In this document: positions 41,951 to 51,715 of the stretch, one piece after another
Numbering within the stretch: the first letter of the stretch is position 1
Layout: every line of letters begins with the position of its first letter
Source: JAEZPW01 sp035629075
GTDB taxonomy: Bacteria; Acidobacteriota; Terriglobia; Terriglobales; Acidobacteriaceae
NCBI GenBank assembly: GCA_035629075.1
Contig: DASPIK010000031.1
Span: 1-64,000, forward strand
Length of the DNA stretch: 64,000 nucleotides
Reading direction: 5' to 3'
Program-made: the position numbers and the translations under genes
Notes under the pieces: generated by a model
Told to the model about the DNA's origin: nothing
What the model saw: only the letters and a program-made list of their open reading frames with translations
Databases searched by the model: none

Positions 41951-43750
41951 TTAGGAAAGTATCGGAGAAAAAGACTGCTGTGAGGCGAGCGCATGACGCG
42001 AAAACCGGTCGCTGTTGAAGCCTAATTTCCGAAGCAACCCGGCATAACGAGGATCGTCTCGAAGAGGATCCGCTTTAGGGTCGATTCCGAGGAAAAGTAT
42101 CCATGTCGATCGCTCGGCCTCGGCCCTATTCAGCCACTCAAAAGCCGTGTCGTATTGCGAAAGTGCGACATAAACCAGTGCAGTGAAATACGCGGAGACA
42201 TAGCGTTGCTTGGACGCAGCCAATAATCGATCGAGGTACTTGTTGCTTTCCTGAAGCATGCCTCGTCTCGCATATATCCGCGCGAGGTGGGCCCATGCCA
42301 ATGGGTTCCCGGGAGCGAGTTCGTAATCACGGAGGAATTCCTCCGTGGCTTCGACGAGCAGACCCTTTTGCTCGAGCACCTGCCCGTGTACGGCGTGACA
42401 AATAGAGAAGTAAGGGTCAAGTTCCAGACACTCGCGGCACTGCTCTATCGCCGCATCGTATTGCCGCGCAAAAAAGAGCACCGACGCGTACATCGAATTC
42501 GTCGGGACCGCGACCGGGTCCAGGTGGAGAGCACGCTTCAAGGCCCCGAGACTTTCCGTGAATCGTCCTTGTGCGCACAGGAGAAACGCATATGCGTTAT
42601 ACGCATAAGCGTAATTCGGATTCAAATGCAGGGCCTTGCGCAGATCAGCTTCGGCAGCAACGAAATCCCGGTCGTAAACGCAGCGAACCCACGCGAGCGG
42701 GACATAAGCTTCGGCCGTTTCGCTGTCCGCCTCAAGAGCCGTTAGTGCAGCCTGCCGGGCCTTCGGAAATGCATCGCTCGCCGCCAATATCCCGTGCTGG
42801 GCGAGCATGACGTACGCATCCGCGAGACCTACATAGCTGAGAACGTGATCCGGGTCCCTGCGAATGGCCTCTTCGAAGAACTCAACACTTTTCAGTAGCG
42901 CGGAGCCAGTGCCCTTATTCCAACAGTAGTGACCTCTTAGGTAGGCCTGATGCGCACGAGGATTCGTGACATGTTCAGGCCCTCGGGAAAGCAGGACTCG
43001 CACGGTAGATCGTGCGATTCTCTCGGCCACTTCTTCCTGAGCAGCCAGCGGCCAAGCGTGCTGGCGATCATAAACTTCCGACCATACGCAACTATGGTCC
43101 TGGCCGCTGATGAGCTGTGTTGTTATCCGCACACGATCGCCGGAACGCCGGACGTTCCCGGTAAGACAGTAGTCTGCCGCAAGTTTCTCGAAGATGTTCG
43201 CCAACTCCTTTTCGCTGTCCCGATAACCCATCACCACAGAAGGGGCGACAAGCGACAGGTTAGGGCGCAACCGTGCAAGTCGGGCTATCGTCTGCTCCGT
43301 CATGCCGTCAGACACGTGCTCCTCGACATCTGGCCCGAGGTTGTGAAAAGGCAGCACCGCAAGGCGAATCCGTCGTTGAGTAGCCCCCGCGTTCAAGCCA
43401 GCGACAGCGACACGTTCCACAGGTCTAACAAATCGATATCCGCGACTACCAACTGTCTCGATGTACTGTGGATCGTCAGGCGAGTCGCCGAGAGCAAGCC
43501 GCACTTTGCGAACAGCGGTATTCAGGCTCTGGTCTTCCTGTACGTAGGTGTCAGCCCAGACTTCCTCGAAGATCTGCTTGCGCGTAACCAATTCCCCAGC
43601 ATGCAGGAGCAATATGCCGAGAATTCGAAACGGCTTTTCCTGGATTGGAATCCGGGAACCGTTACGGAATAGTTCTGCAGAGTGCAGGTCAGCTTCGAAC
43701 TCGCCGAAGCGGAAGCGGATTGGGCCTAGTAATGTCACTTCACGATACAA
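41951..43750 (-). CDS. Winged-helix transcription regulator with TPR domain
   Basis: The 599-residue protein begins with an OmpR/CadC-type winged helix at residues 10-110 (KPFRILGILLLHAGELVTRK, then LNTAVRKVRLALGD, QYIETVGSRGYRFV). A TolB-N-like module follows (RLAVLPFHNLGPDVEEHVSD to VWSEVYDRQ), then about eight TPR units to the end. No membrane segment is seen, unlike CadC. This layout is common in acidobacteria, where many paralogues occur; the ligand and targets are unknown. It is convergent with the glutamine-synthetase gene and transcribed away from the CPBP protease. Confidence 0.9.
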   Translation of the reverse strand: MYREVTLLGPIRFRFGEFEADLHSAELFRNGSRIPIQEKPFRILGILLLHAGELVTRKQIFEEVWADTYVQEDQSLNTAVRKVRLALGDSPDDPQYIETVGSRGYRFVRPVERVAVAGLNAGATQRRIRLAVLPFHNLGPDVEEHVSDGMTEQTIARLARLRPNLSLVAPSVVMGYRDSEKELANIFEKLAADYCLTGNVRRSGDRVRITTQLISGQDHSCVWSEVYDRQHAWPLAAQEEVAERIARSTVRVLLSRGPEHVTNPRAHQAYLRGHYCWNKGTGSALLKSVEFFEEAIRRDPDHVLSYVGLADAYVMLAQHGILAASDAFPKARQAALTALEADSETAEAYVPLAWVRCVYDRDFVAAEADLRKALHLNPNYAYAYNAYAFLLCAQGRFTESLGALKRALHLDPVAVPTNSMYASVLFFARQYDAAIEQCRECLELDPYFSICHAVHGQVLEQKGLLVEATEEFLRDYELAPGNPLAWAHLARIYARRGMLQESNKYLDRLLAASKQRYVSAYFTALVYVALSQYDTAFEWLNRAEAERSTWILFLGIDPKADPLRDDPRYAGLLRKLGFNSDRFSRHALASQQSFSPILS

Positions 43751-43998
43751 ATCAGGTAGTTATTAGCAGCTTACCAAACGAGGCAGTCGTGTCAAGCGGT
43801 GCCAGACACGGCGGACCTCCGCAGGTCAACCATCAACTTACTTGGCCTCCTCCTAAGTAGAACCTCCCCTGCAAGCCAACAGCAACACTCCCCGTCTCAT
43901 CGCATATGGGCTGTCTCGATGACATTTAACGTTGAGCTTGCGGATCAGACCGGCACGTTCCGTGCCGGACATAACTAGTTTTCCGGGAACGGTCGCCC

Positions 43999-45117
43999 GT
44001 GGGCCGCACCACCGGCGCGGCTGGCGCGGAGAACGAACGGCGTCGCGACTTCACTAGCGGGTGGGCAGAGGTGAAAAAGCCACCAGAGTTCGTGTCGGAA
44101 GCGCCCTCAACACTGGATCGGCCGACCACAACGGCGACCGCCGTTGTTGCGGCAGCTCTCGGATACGCGATGCTCATCGCAGCATTCTGGTTCACAGCGC
44201 GCCGGTTTGGTATGCCAGACCGGCTGGGCAGCGATTTCGTCTGGGTGTTTCTGAGCTTTGCGCTACTGCTGCTGCCCTACTGGGCATTTGGTTTTGGACT
44301 AGCTGATGTTCTGCGGCGAAATCTTCGTTCATCGATAACGCGTATACTTGCGCCGTTCATACTGGTCCTTCCATATTTCTCCTCGTTACCGATTGACAGT
44401 TTTCGGGCGGATCTGGCCGCTGGCCTGATTGCCGTACCGCTGGGGATCGCAGCGCTCTTCGAATTCGCTCCGCCTGGAGGAAAGAACCGGCCACAAGCAG
44501 GCCTTAGTTGGCAAGACGCGTTAGCCCTGATCGCGCTCGGAGTTCCGGTGCAATTTCGCCTGCTCGCCGCCGCTTGGCCTTACGCTGGCTTGAGTGCCAT
44601 GCCGAAACTATTGCTGGTCGATGCGGCGCTTTATGCATTCCTCGTGGTGCGCCGCCTGGATGGTGTCGGTTACGATTTTCGCCCGCGTTTACGTGATCTG
44701 CTCATTGGATTGCGAGAATGGGCATTATTTGCTCCCATCGCGATCACGCTGGGACTCAGCCTGGGGTTTATCGCATTTCAGCCACACATTCCAGATCCCG
44801 GGATGGTCGCGGCTGCTTGGCTGATCACCTTCTTCTTTGTAGCGATACCTGAAGAACTCTTCTTTCGCGGATTCCTGTTCAATCTCATCGAACGCCGCCT
44901 GGGAGGCCGATGGGGACTGTTACTCAGCTCGGCCATCTTCGGTCTCTCGCATTTCAACAAGCCCCTGCCGTTCAATTGGCGCTACGTTCTGCTGGCGACT
45001 ATAGCAGGTGTGTTTTATGGCCGAGCGTGGCGCGACCGGCGCAGGCTACTTCCCGCGAGTATTGCGCACGCAACCGTGGATGTGGTTTGGGGCGTGTGGT
45101 TCCAGGCAGGTCCATGA
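43999..45117 (+). CDS. CPBP-family intramembrane protease (CAAX/Abi type)
   Basis: The 372-residue membrane protein has about nine hydrophobic segments and the three catalytic motifs of glutamic intramembrane proteases: EELFFRGFLFN, FGLSHFNKPLP and a final ASIAHATVDVVWG. Members process prenylated or other membrane proteins, and some give bacteriocin immunity. The start is uncertain: GTG 43999 is called, but GTG 44071, followed by KKPPEF, is also possible and would shorten the cytoplasmic N-terminus. It is followed 146 bases later by a histidine kinase gene in the same direction. No substrate is evident. Confidence 0.88.
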   Translation: MGRTTGAAGAENERRRDFTSGWAEVKKPPEFVSEAPSTLDRPTTTATAVVAAALGYAMLIAAFWFTARRFGMPDRLGSDFVWVFLSFALLLLPYWAFGFGLADVLRRNLRSSITRILAPFILVLPYFSSLPIDSFRADLAAGLIAVPLGIAALFEFAPPGGKNRPQAGLSWQDALALIALGVPVQFRLLAAAWPYAGLSAMPKLLLVDAALYAFLVVRRLDGVGYDFRPRLRDLLIGLREWALFAPIAITLGLSLGFIAFQPHIPDPGMVAAAWLITFFFVAIPEELFFRGFLFNLIERRLGGRWGLLLSSAIFGLSHFNKPLPFNWRYVLLATIAGVFYGRAWRDRRRLLPASIAHATVDVVWGVWFQAGP

Positions 45118-45263
45118 GCCACGACCGATCCGCGTGCTTTTGTCCGGGTTAAAGCTCGCCACGTAGCCCGTTTGTACAGATCGCTTTTGCATGATCCCGC
45201 TGGCCTGACCTGCCCTGATGGGTGTACCTTTTAGTAACCCACTTTTGTAGTTCAGGAGCCCGG

Positions 45264-48143
45264 ATGTCATCTACCGAGTTGGCGAACGCGGTAGCCAAGC
45301 CCGACACCACGCCGAAACCGGAAGCCCCGAGCAGGAGCGCCAAACCCCGCGCTCATGTAGAACCGCGACACGCGTTGCGTCTTAACAGAGCTGCTCGGCT
45401 GATGGCCATCGCTGCGGTCGTTATCTGTCTCGTTGGACTGGCCGGGAGTTGGGCCGCGACGAATGGCATCACGCCTGAATTGGCTGCCTACGTCGGCATG
45501 AATCCCACCTCGGCAGTGGGTATGCTGCTGTGTGGATTCTGTGTGGTGGTGTTCGGGGCTCGTACCTGGTCCCGATCCGCGCGCGACTTGGCGAGGTACT
45601 TGTCACTGGTACCGATCACGCTCGCGGCATTCACGTTGTTACGTTATCTGGCCGGCAGTCCCCCAGTAAAAGTTCACGCCATGTTTGCCCACTTGATGCC
45701 TCCGAACACAGCGGGCACCCTCCTGATACTCGGCATCTCGGTTGGGCTTCTTAGTTGGCAGAGTCGTCGAACTCAGCTCTGCGCTCAGTTCGGTTCAGCC
45801 ATATCCGGTGCTATCGGATTGCTGGCGCTGCTCGGGTATTCATACAGAATTTCTGCCCTCTACGGCGTGGGCAGTCATGCTTCCATGACTCTGCCCGCAG
45901 CGCTCGCCCTGACTCTTCTCTCCGCTTCCGTCGTTTTTCTAACAGTCGACTACGGTTTCGTCGCGTTGCTCGCCGGAAGAGGCACGGGCAGCATAATGTT
46001 ACGCCGCATGTTGCCGCTTGCGATCCTTTCTCCCTGGATCGTCGGCTGGGTCGCTGCTGAGGGAATCAATCGCGGCTGGTACCAGTTAGACATGAGCAAC
46101 GCAACGTTTGCGCTGGTGCTGATGGCGATTCTTAGTACGTTCCTGTACACCAATGCCATCTCGCTAAACCGAATAGACCAGGAGCGCGAAACAACACAAG
46201 AGCTGCTGAGGCGCAATAGCGACCAATGGCAGGCGACCTTCGACTGCATGTCGGAGGGCCTGAGCTATCACGATGTGGACTACAACGTGGTCGGGGCAAA
46301 TGATGCATTTCGCAAATTGACCTGCGGAAATTACGTGGAAGGGGCGAAGTGCTATGAGACGGTCCACGGGACGACTGCTCCTCCGGAAGACTGCCCGATG
46401 CGCCGGACCCTGGAAACTGGTCAAACAGAACGGTCAGAAATTTACGAACCACTGCTGGACAAACACCTGCTAGTGCGGACGGATCCTGTCCGCGACACCG
46501 ACGGACACATATTCCGGGTCGTCCACGTGGTCGAAGACGTCACCGAACGAAAGAAGGCGGAGGATAAAGTACGCCGGCTCGCTGCCATCGTTGAACAGTC
46601 CGGTGATGCGATCTTCAGCAATGACTTGGACGGAGTGATCCAGACTTGGAATCATGCAGCTGAAACGATCTACGGCTACTCTGCTGAAGAAGCGATCGGA
46701 AAAACCCTCAGCATTTTCTGCCCTCCGGAGTCGCCGGACGAATGGAAGCGGATCGTCGATGTTGTGCGTCAAGGCGAACGTGTGCAGAACGTCGAGCGAC
46801 TGCGCGTGCGAAAGGATGGGACTTTCTTCCATGCCTCCCTCAGCGTTTCGCCTTTGCGCGACAGTGCCGGACGTATCACTGGGTGTTCCGCGATAGCGCG
46901 CGACGTAACCGAGAAGAAGGAAGCGGCTGCAGAAATCGCGCGGCGTGGAGCCGAAGCTCAGCGCGCGCGTGCCGAACTCGACGCGGTCGTGGACAGCATG
47001 GGCGAGGGACTCTATCAACTAGACGCGGAAGGTCGGGTAGTGTTCATGAACGCAGCCTGTGAAAACATGCTCGGCTACAAGATCGACGAGATCCGCGGGC
47101 AGCCCATGCACGACCTTATTCATTCGAAACTGCCCGACGGCAGCCAGCGGCCAGCGATTGAATGCCCCCTCGTGCAAGTGATGAAAATCGGCGAGACCTA
47201 CCACGAAGCGGAAGATTTCTTCGTGCGGAAGGATGGAAGTTTCTTCCCTGTTGAGTACACAAGTTCTCCTCTGCGGGTGAACGGCGCGATCGCCGGAGCA
47301 GTGTTGTCGTTCCGCGACATCAGCGACCGGAAGCGTGCTGAAGCCGAGCGCAGCAGGTTGCTGGCGCTTGAGCGCCAGGCACGTCGAGAGGTGGAAGCGA
47401 AGAACGCTGAAATTCAGAAGTTAAACGCCGAACTGGAAGACCGCGTTCGCCAGCGCACGATTGAGTTGGAAGTTGCGAACAAAGAATTGGAGGCTTTCAG
47501 CTACTCGGTATCCCACGACCTGCGAGCTCCATTGCGCAGCCTCGATGGCTTCAGCCATATCCTGCTGGATGAGTATCGCGACAAGCTCGACGAAGAGGGG
47601 CAGGATTTCTTACGTCGGCTGCGGAGCGCCAGCCAGCATATGGGACAGTTGATCGACTCCCTGCTGCAGTTGTCCCGCGTTTCACGCTCCGAGATGTCGA
47701 GGGAACCGGTGAACCTGAGCGCCATGGCGCAGCAAATTGTCGGCGAACTTCAAAAGAGCGCACCTGACCGACAGGTCACGGTCACGGTTGGACAGGACAT
47801 CAATGCCATGGCGGATCCGCGTCTCACGCACGTCATTCTGCAGAACTTGCTTCACAACGCATGGAAGTTCACTGCAAAACGTGCTGATGCGTGTATCGAG
47901 TTTGGCACTACTATGCGCGATGGGAAAAGAGTCATGTTCGTGCGCGACAACGGCGCAGGCTTCGACATGAACTACAGCAATAAACTTTTCGGTGCATTCC
48001 AGAGACTTCATGCGGCTTCCGACTTTGAGGGTAGCGGCATCGGACTCGCAACCGTGCAGCGCGTGGTTCGACGCCACGGGGGAAAGGTGTGGGCGGAAGG
48101 CGCGCCGGAACAAGGCGCAACGTTCTACTTCACCCTGTGCTGA
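45264..48143 (+). CDS. PAS-domain sensor histidine kinase with multi-pass membrane sensor
   Basis: I start at ATG 45264 after CAGGAG, giving 959 residues. An N-terminal part of about eight membrane segments (residues 45-290) may be the primary sensor; it shows no heme or flavin motif. Three PAS domains follow: one with cysteines in CYETVHGTTAPPEDCPMRR, a second starting IVEQSGDAIFSNDLDGVI, a third starting VVDSMGEGLYQLDAEG. After a coiled coil comes a phytochrome-type HisKA (SVSHDLRAPLRSLDGF) and an ATPase domain (NLLHNAWKFTAK, DNGAGFDM, GSGIGLATV). It is probably paired with the Rcp1-like regulator downstream. Confidence 0.92.
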   Translation: MSSTELANAVAKPDTTPKPEAPSRSAKPRAHVEPRHALRLNRAARLMAIAAVVICLVGLAGSWAATNGITPELAAYVGMNPTSAVGMLLCGFCVVVFGARTWSRSARDLARYLSLVPITLAAFTLLRYLAGSPPVKVHAMFAHLMPPNTAGTLLILGISVGLLSWQSRRTQLCAQFGSAISGAIGLLALLGYSYRISALYGVGSHASMTLPAALALTLLSASVVFLTVDYGFVALLAGRGTGSIMLRRMLPLAILSPWIVGWVAAEGINRGWYQLDMSNATFALVLMAILSTFLYTNAISLNRIDQERETTQELLRRNSDQWQATFDCMSEGLSYHDVDYNVVGANDAFRKLTCGNYVEGAKCYETVHGTTAPPEDCPMRRTLETGQTERSEIYEPLLDKHLLVRTDPVRDTDGHIFRVVHVVEDVTERKKAEDKVRRLAAIVEQSGDAIFSNDLDGVIQTWNHAAETIYGYSAEEAIGKTLSIFCPPESPDEWKRIVDVVRQGERVQNVERLRVRKDGTFFHASLSVSPLRDSAGRITGCSAIARDVTEKKEAAAEIARRGAEAQRARAELDAVVDSMGEGLYQLDAEGRVVFMNAACENMLGYKIDEIRGQPMHDLIHSKLPDGSQRPAIECPLVQVMKIGETYHEAEDFFVRKDGSFFPVEYTSSPLRVNGAIAGAVLSFRDISDRKRAEAERSRLLALERQARREVEAKNAEIQKLNAELEDRVRQRTIELEVANKELEAFSYSVSHDLRAPLRSLDGFSHILLDEYRDKLDEEGQDFLRRLRSASQHMGQLIDSLLQLSRVSRSEMSREPVNLSAMAQQIVGELQKSAPDRQVTVTVGQDINAMADPRLTHVILQNLLHNAWKFTAKRADACIEFGTTMRDGKRVMFVRDNGAGFDMNYSNKLFGAFQRLHAASDFEGSGIGLATVQRVVRRHGGKVWAEGAPEQGATFYFTLC

Positions 48144-48174
48144 CACTGAGTGAGCACCGCTGTTGAGCTTTAGC

Positions 48175-48203
48175 TTGCGAAAACTGCAGAGTATCCTTAT
48201 AAG
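48175..48203 (+). promoter_or_regulatory. Putative sigma-70 promoter of the Rcp1-like regulator
   Basis: TTGCGA at 48175-48180 and TATAAG at 48198-48203 are separated by exactly 17 bases, in the gap before the response regulator gene. This would allow the regulator to be expressed apart from the kinase. Confidence 0.5.
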
Positions 48204-48247
48204 ACCTGTGTAGGTTACATTCCGCAAACTTAAGCCCGGTGGAGATG

Positions 48248-48691
48248 ATGCAAAAGACGATTCTTCTCGTGGAAGACAACCCTGATCACGAAGCGTTGAC
48301 GCTGCGGGCTTTAAGGAAGGCCGGTCTCGCTAATCCAGTTATTGTTGCGCGGGACGGCGCGGAAGCATTGGACTACCTCTTCGGACAGGGGACGTACGCT
48401 GGTCGCGACACCGCAGATATTCCCCAGGCAGTGCTGCTAGACCTCAAGCTTCCCAAAGTCGACGGTTTAGAAGTCCTACAGCGAATGCGTTCTGATGACC
48501 GTACGAAGCTGATCCCGGTCGTAGTGCTGACGTCTTCCGACGAAGAAAAAGATCTGGTGACTAGCTACGCGTACGGCGCGAACAGCTATATCCGAAAGCC
48601 GGTCGATTTCGTCCAGTTCGTCGAGGCTACGCGGCAGCTCGGATTGTATTGGCTCGTGCTCAACGAACCTCCGCGGATCGGAAAGGGCTGA
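48248..48691 (+). CDS. Single-domain response regulator, Rcp1-like
   Basis: The 147-residue protein is a stand-alone receiver: acidic pocket LLVEDNPDHE, phospho-acceptor Asp65 in LLDLKLPKVDG, Thr in VVLTSSDEE and Lys117 in IRKPVDF. The insertion DYLFGQGTYAGRDTADIPQA before the Asp is typical of phytochrome-associated Rcp1 regulators, which lack an output domain. Two adjacent ATGs (48245, 48248) and an upstream GTG fit the GGTGGAG sequence; I choose 48248 for spacing. It lies 104 bases after the PAS kinase whose HisKA domain is also of phytochrome type. Confidence 0.92.
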   Translation: MQKTILLVEDNPDHEALTLRALRKAGLANPVIVARDGAEALDYLFGQGTYAGRDTADIPQAVLLDLKLPKVDGLEVLQRMRSDDRTKLIPVVVLTSSDEEKDLVTSYAYGANSYIRKPVDFVQFVEATRQLGLYWLVLNEPPRIGKG

Positions 48692-48761
48692 AAGAGCGCG
48701 TGCGCAACGAATCCGTCGCGACCCAACGCCCAAGTTCTCTCCTCAGCATTCGATGTTGGGC

Positions 48762-49289
48762 TTACCGGGGCGGCTTCTGCTCAGGATTGTTGCCAGTACT
48801 GGGGCCGGGAGACTCAGTGTTACTTGGACCCATGTTGGGGGACAACAGCTTGTCCTCACCGCCTCCGGCTTCGTTCTTGTTCTTGCCCTTCCGTTTGCCG
48901 GTATCCGTCTGATCTGCTGTACTACTCTGTTGACCTTTGGTGTTGGTCTGAGCTGATGAACGGCGCTGCTGAGACGCACGGCGCCGCGCGTCGGTCGCCG
49001 TGGTCGAAGAACTCGCCGACGCATTCCCTTGCGACTTCATACGAGTCGCTGTGCTGGCGCCACTTGATCCCGCATGTGCAGGGTTACTTTTGCTGCCGGT
49101 AGTTGATCCAGTTGTGCCAGTTATTCTTTGATTGTGTGGGGCATCGGTAGCCGGCACACCGGAGGCGGTCGGGGATGACGTGGTGTTTGGCTCGCCAAGA
49201 CCTATTCCTTCCGCCGGCGGCGTTTGCTGCGCCCAAGACACACAGCCGCACAGCAAGATTGCGGCGAACGCGCTGAAAATCGTTCTCAC
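48762..49289 (-). CDS. Small secreted Ser/Thr/Gly-rich protein
   Basis: The GTG start follows GGGGAG by five bases and gives a 175-residue product with a signal peptide (FSAFAAILLCGCVSWAQQ; the Cys lies before the cut, so not a lipoprotein). The mature part is low-complexity, rich in Ser, Thr, Gly, Asn and Gln, with a basic patch (KRKGKNKNE) near the C-terminus, and is predicted to be disordered. I recognise no family. It faces the FNT channel gene across a 142-base divergent gap. Confidence 0.65.
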   Translation of the reverse strand: MRTIFSAFAAILLCGCVSWAQQTPPAEGIGLGEPNTTSSPTASGVPATDAPHNQRITGTTGSTTGSKSNPAHAGSSGASTATRMKSQGNASASSSTTATDARRRASQQRRSSAQTNTKGQQSSTADQTDTGKRKGKNKNEAGGGEDKLLSPNMGPSNTESPGPSTGNNPEQKPPR

Positions 49290-49431
49290 GAGAACTCCCC
49301 TTCCTCTTGGTTGTTAAGCGTCGTTGAAAACTTAGACCCCCACTACGTCATTGTGGTTATCCACGGTCGCGAGCTTCTCGACAGACCTGAGCCGTACCGC
49401 ATCGCGCCGAGCCCCTGCATCTAATCGCGCC

Positions 49432-50247
49432 ATGCCGGAACAGGCACAGCGGGAAGAGCAGATATCATCCGTCAATCTCGACAGCGCACGAAGATCTGCT
49501 CACGACATTCTGGAGGGAGCCTCCGAGAATGGGCGGCAGGAACTGAAGCGTCCGACGAGGGCGCTTGCACTTTCGGGAGTAGCCGGCGGAATGACAATGG
49601 GGCTGACGGGCATGGCTGTAGCGATTGCCCAAGCCAGCCTCGGTCGGGGCAGAGTTGAAGATTTTGTCGCCTTCCTTTTTTACCCAGTCGGATTCATTGC
49701 CGTCATCATTGGCCGGGCTCAACTGTTCACTGAAAACACGCTCTACCCTGTCGTGCTGGTTCTGAGCGAGAAACGATTTCTGCTGAACACTCTTCGACTA
49801 TGGGCTGTGGTGTTCGGCGCGAACGTCCTTGGCGCCGCGGCGTTTGCGTTCCTCGCGGTCCGGACCGGCGCACTTCGGCACGACTTCACCCGCGAACTGG
49901 TTCGCCTCGGGGAAGAGTCTGCCAACATCGCCGTTGCGGAGATTTTCTGGACAGGCGTCGTTGGTGGCTGGCTCATTGCGTTGGTCGCCTGGATGGTAAC
50001 GGCGAGTCATTGGACGATCGGGCAGATTGTCGTGATTTGGCTACTTACCTTCGTGGTAGGCCTCGGGCGCTTCGCACATTGCATCGCTGCAACCGGCGAA
50101 ATACTTGCCGCTGTTTTCGCCGGATCTCTGCCGTTCTTTTCGTACATTCGCTGGATCATACCAGCAACTCTCGGAAATATCGTCGGAGGCGTATTCATCG
50201 TAAGCCTACTGAACTGGGGCCAAGTGAAAGCTGACGGGGACAGCTAG
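49432..50247 (+). CDS. Formate/nitrite transporter family channel (YfdC-like)
   Basis: The 271-residue membrane protein has six hydrophobic segments and the FNT pattern: GGMTMGLTGMAVAIAQ in the first helix, GRAQLFTENTLYPVVLVL, and GRFAHCIAATGEIL. FNT channels pass small anions such as formate or nitrite together with protons. The N-terminal cytoplasmic part with two arginine pairs is like YfdC. I choose ATG 49432 (MPEQAQREEQ); the frame is open from 49351. It is next to an SDR and stress-type genes, and the substrate is unknown. Confidence 0.87.
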   Translation: MPEQAQREEQISSVNLDSARRSAHDILEGASENGRQELKRPTRALALSGVAGGMTMGLTGMAVAIAQASLGRGRVEDFVAFLFYPVGFIAVIIGRAQLFTENTLYPVVLVLSEKRFLLNTLRLWAVVFGANVLGAAAFAFLAVRTGALRHDFTRELVRLGEESANIAVAEIFWTGVVGGWLIALVAWMVTASHWTIGQIVVIWLLTFVVGLGRFAHCIAATGEILAAVFAGSLPFFSYIRWIIPATLGNIVGGVFIVSLLNWGQVKADGDS

Positions 50248-50354
50248 GCCGTCACAACGATGAAGAGCTGAGAAGCGAAAACAACTCGGTGGCTCTTGAT
50301 TAGAGCAGTTCGAACAACGAAGACCAGATAACCAGGACAAGATTTGGAGGCGAC

Positions 50355-51512
50355 ATGTTCCGGAAACCACGTCGCGTAGCACGAATCGGCAGGAAAATGG
50401 ACAACGTGAATTGGGGCAAACAGGCCAGGCGCGCTGTTGTGCTTGGAAGCACGGGGGTTGCGGTCGCGGGCCTTGCCGCCGGTGCAGGCATAGGACTCGC
50501 CGGCTGGGCACTCTGGCGACGTTTCGGCCCAGTCGCTGAAGACCTCCGCGGCAAGACCGTACTTATCACCGGAGGCTCACGCGGTCTTGGTTTTGCCATG
50601 GCTCAGGAGTGCGTCAGCAAGGGCGCTCGTGTTGCCATATGCGCCCGGGATCATCGCGAATTAGAGATTGCACAGGGACAACTGCAAGCGAACGGCGCTG
50701 AAGTGCTGGCTGTTCGGTGCGACATCATTGACCGCGATGACGTGCTCAAAATGGTGAATGAAGTCAGAGCACGTTTTGGCGACATCGATATTCTCATCAA
50801 CAACGCGGGAGTAATCCAGGTAGGCCCGATCGAGTCGCAGACCATTGTCGACTTCCAGGAGGCCATGGACGTGATGTTCTGGGGCGTGGTCTATCCGACA
50901 CTGGCCGTTCTTCCTGAGATGATAAGCCGGCGCAGTGGACACATAGCCAACATCACCTCAATCGGCGGCAAGATTGCCATGCCGCACTTGGTCCCGTACG
51001 ACTCGGCGAAGTTCGCGGCCGTGGGGTTTTCGGAAGGGCTGCATGCAGAGGTAGCGAAATACGGGATAAAGGTCACGACCGTGTGTCCCGGACTGATGCG
51101 CACTGGGTCTTACCTGAACGCTTTTTTCAAGGGTCAGAACCGACAGGAGTTCACCTGGTTCGCGCTGGGTGCGACGACCCCCGGTGTCGCGATGAATGCA
51201 CGTCGCGCCGCGCGCAAGATCGTCAACGCCATCCGACGCGGGCGTTCCGAAATTATCCTCACGCCCCAAGCGAAGCTCGCAGCAATGTTTCACGGCGTTT
51301 TTCCCGGACTGACGTCCGACATTCTCGGTGTCGTGAACCGCACGCTACCTTCGGCGGACATGGGCGAAGGACAATCGCGGCATACGGGAAAAGAGAGCGA
51401 AACCATGGTGACGAGATCGCCAATGACGATTTTCGGTCGCCGCGCCGCGAAAGACCTGAACCAGTGGGCCGAGAACAGCGGACAGCCCGCTTCGATGACC
51501 AAACCAGCGTGA
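50355..51512 (+). CDS. Membrane-anchored short-chain dehydrogenase/reductase
   Basis: The 385-residue protein starts after GGAGG. A basic N-terminus and a membrane segment (LGSTGVAVAGLAAGAGIGLAGW) precede a classical SDR domain. The cofactor site TGGSRGLG and the acidic-to-basic switch CARDHRELE suggest NADP. NNAG follows, and the catalytic Ser is in ITSIGG with Tyr-X3-Lys in YDSAK. An extra C-terminal 90 residues are mostly basic. Such anchored SDRs may act on membrane lipids or quinone-type substrates; the actual substrate is unknown. It lies 107 bases after the FNT gene. Confidence 0.9.
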   Translation: MFRKPRRVARIGRKMDNVNWGKQARRAVVLGSTGVAVAGLAAGAGIGLAGWALWRRFGPVAEDLRGKTVLITGGSRGLGFAMAQECVSKGARVAICARDHRELEIAQGQLQANGAEVLAVRCDIIDRDDVLKMVNEVRARFGDIDILINNAGVIQVGPIESQTIVDFQEAMDVMFWGVVYPTLAVLPEMISRRSGHIANITSIGGKIAMPHLVPYDSAKFAAVGFSEGLHAEVAKYGIKVTTVCPGLMRTGSYLNAFFKGQNRQEFTWFALGATTPGVAMNARRAARKIVNAIRRGRSEIILTPQAKLAAMFHGVFPGLTSDILGVVNRTLPSADMGEGQSRHTGKESETMVTRSPMTIFGRRAAKDLNQWAENSGQPASMTKPA

Positions 51513-51715
51513 AGGTCGGCCTTCGCCTATGTCGTGTCAGCTGAGTGCGCTTGGCTGCTGAGCGATCTGATCGATCAGAATGATCGACGCTCAGCTCTGC
51601 CCAGTTCCGCAATGGCGAGCACAAATGCAAACTCGGTTGTATCTGTGGCATCCGACTCTATCAGCTTCCACAAGGTTCGCGGCAGACGGCCGCGAGCGGA
51701 TAACGAGGTGGGCGG

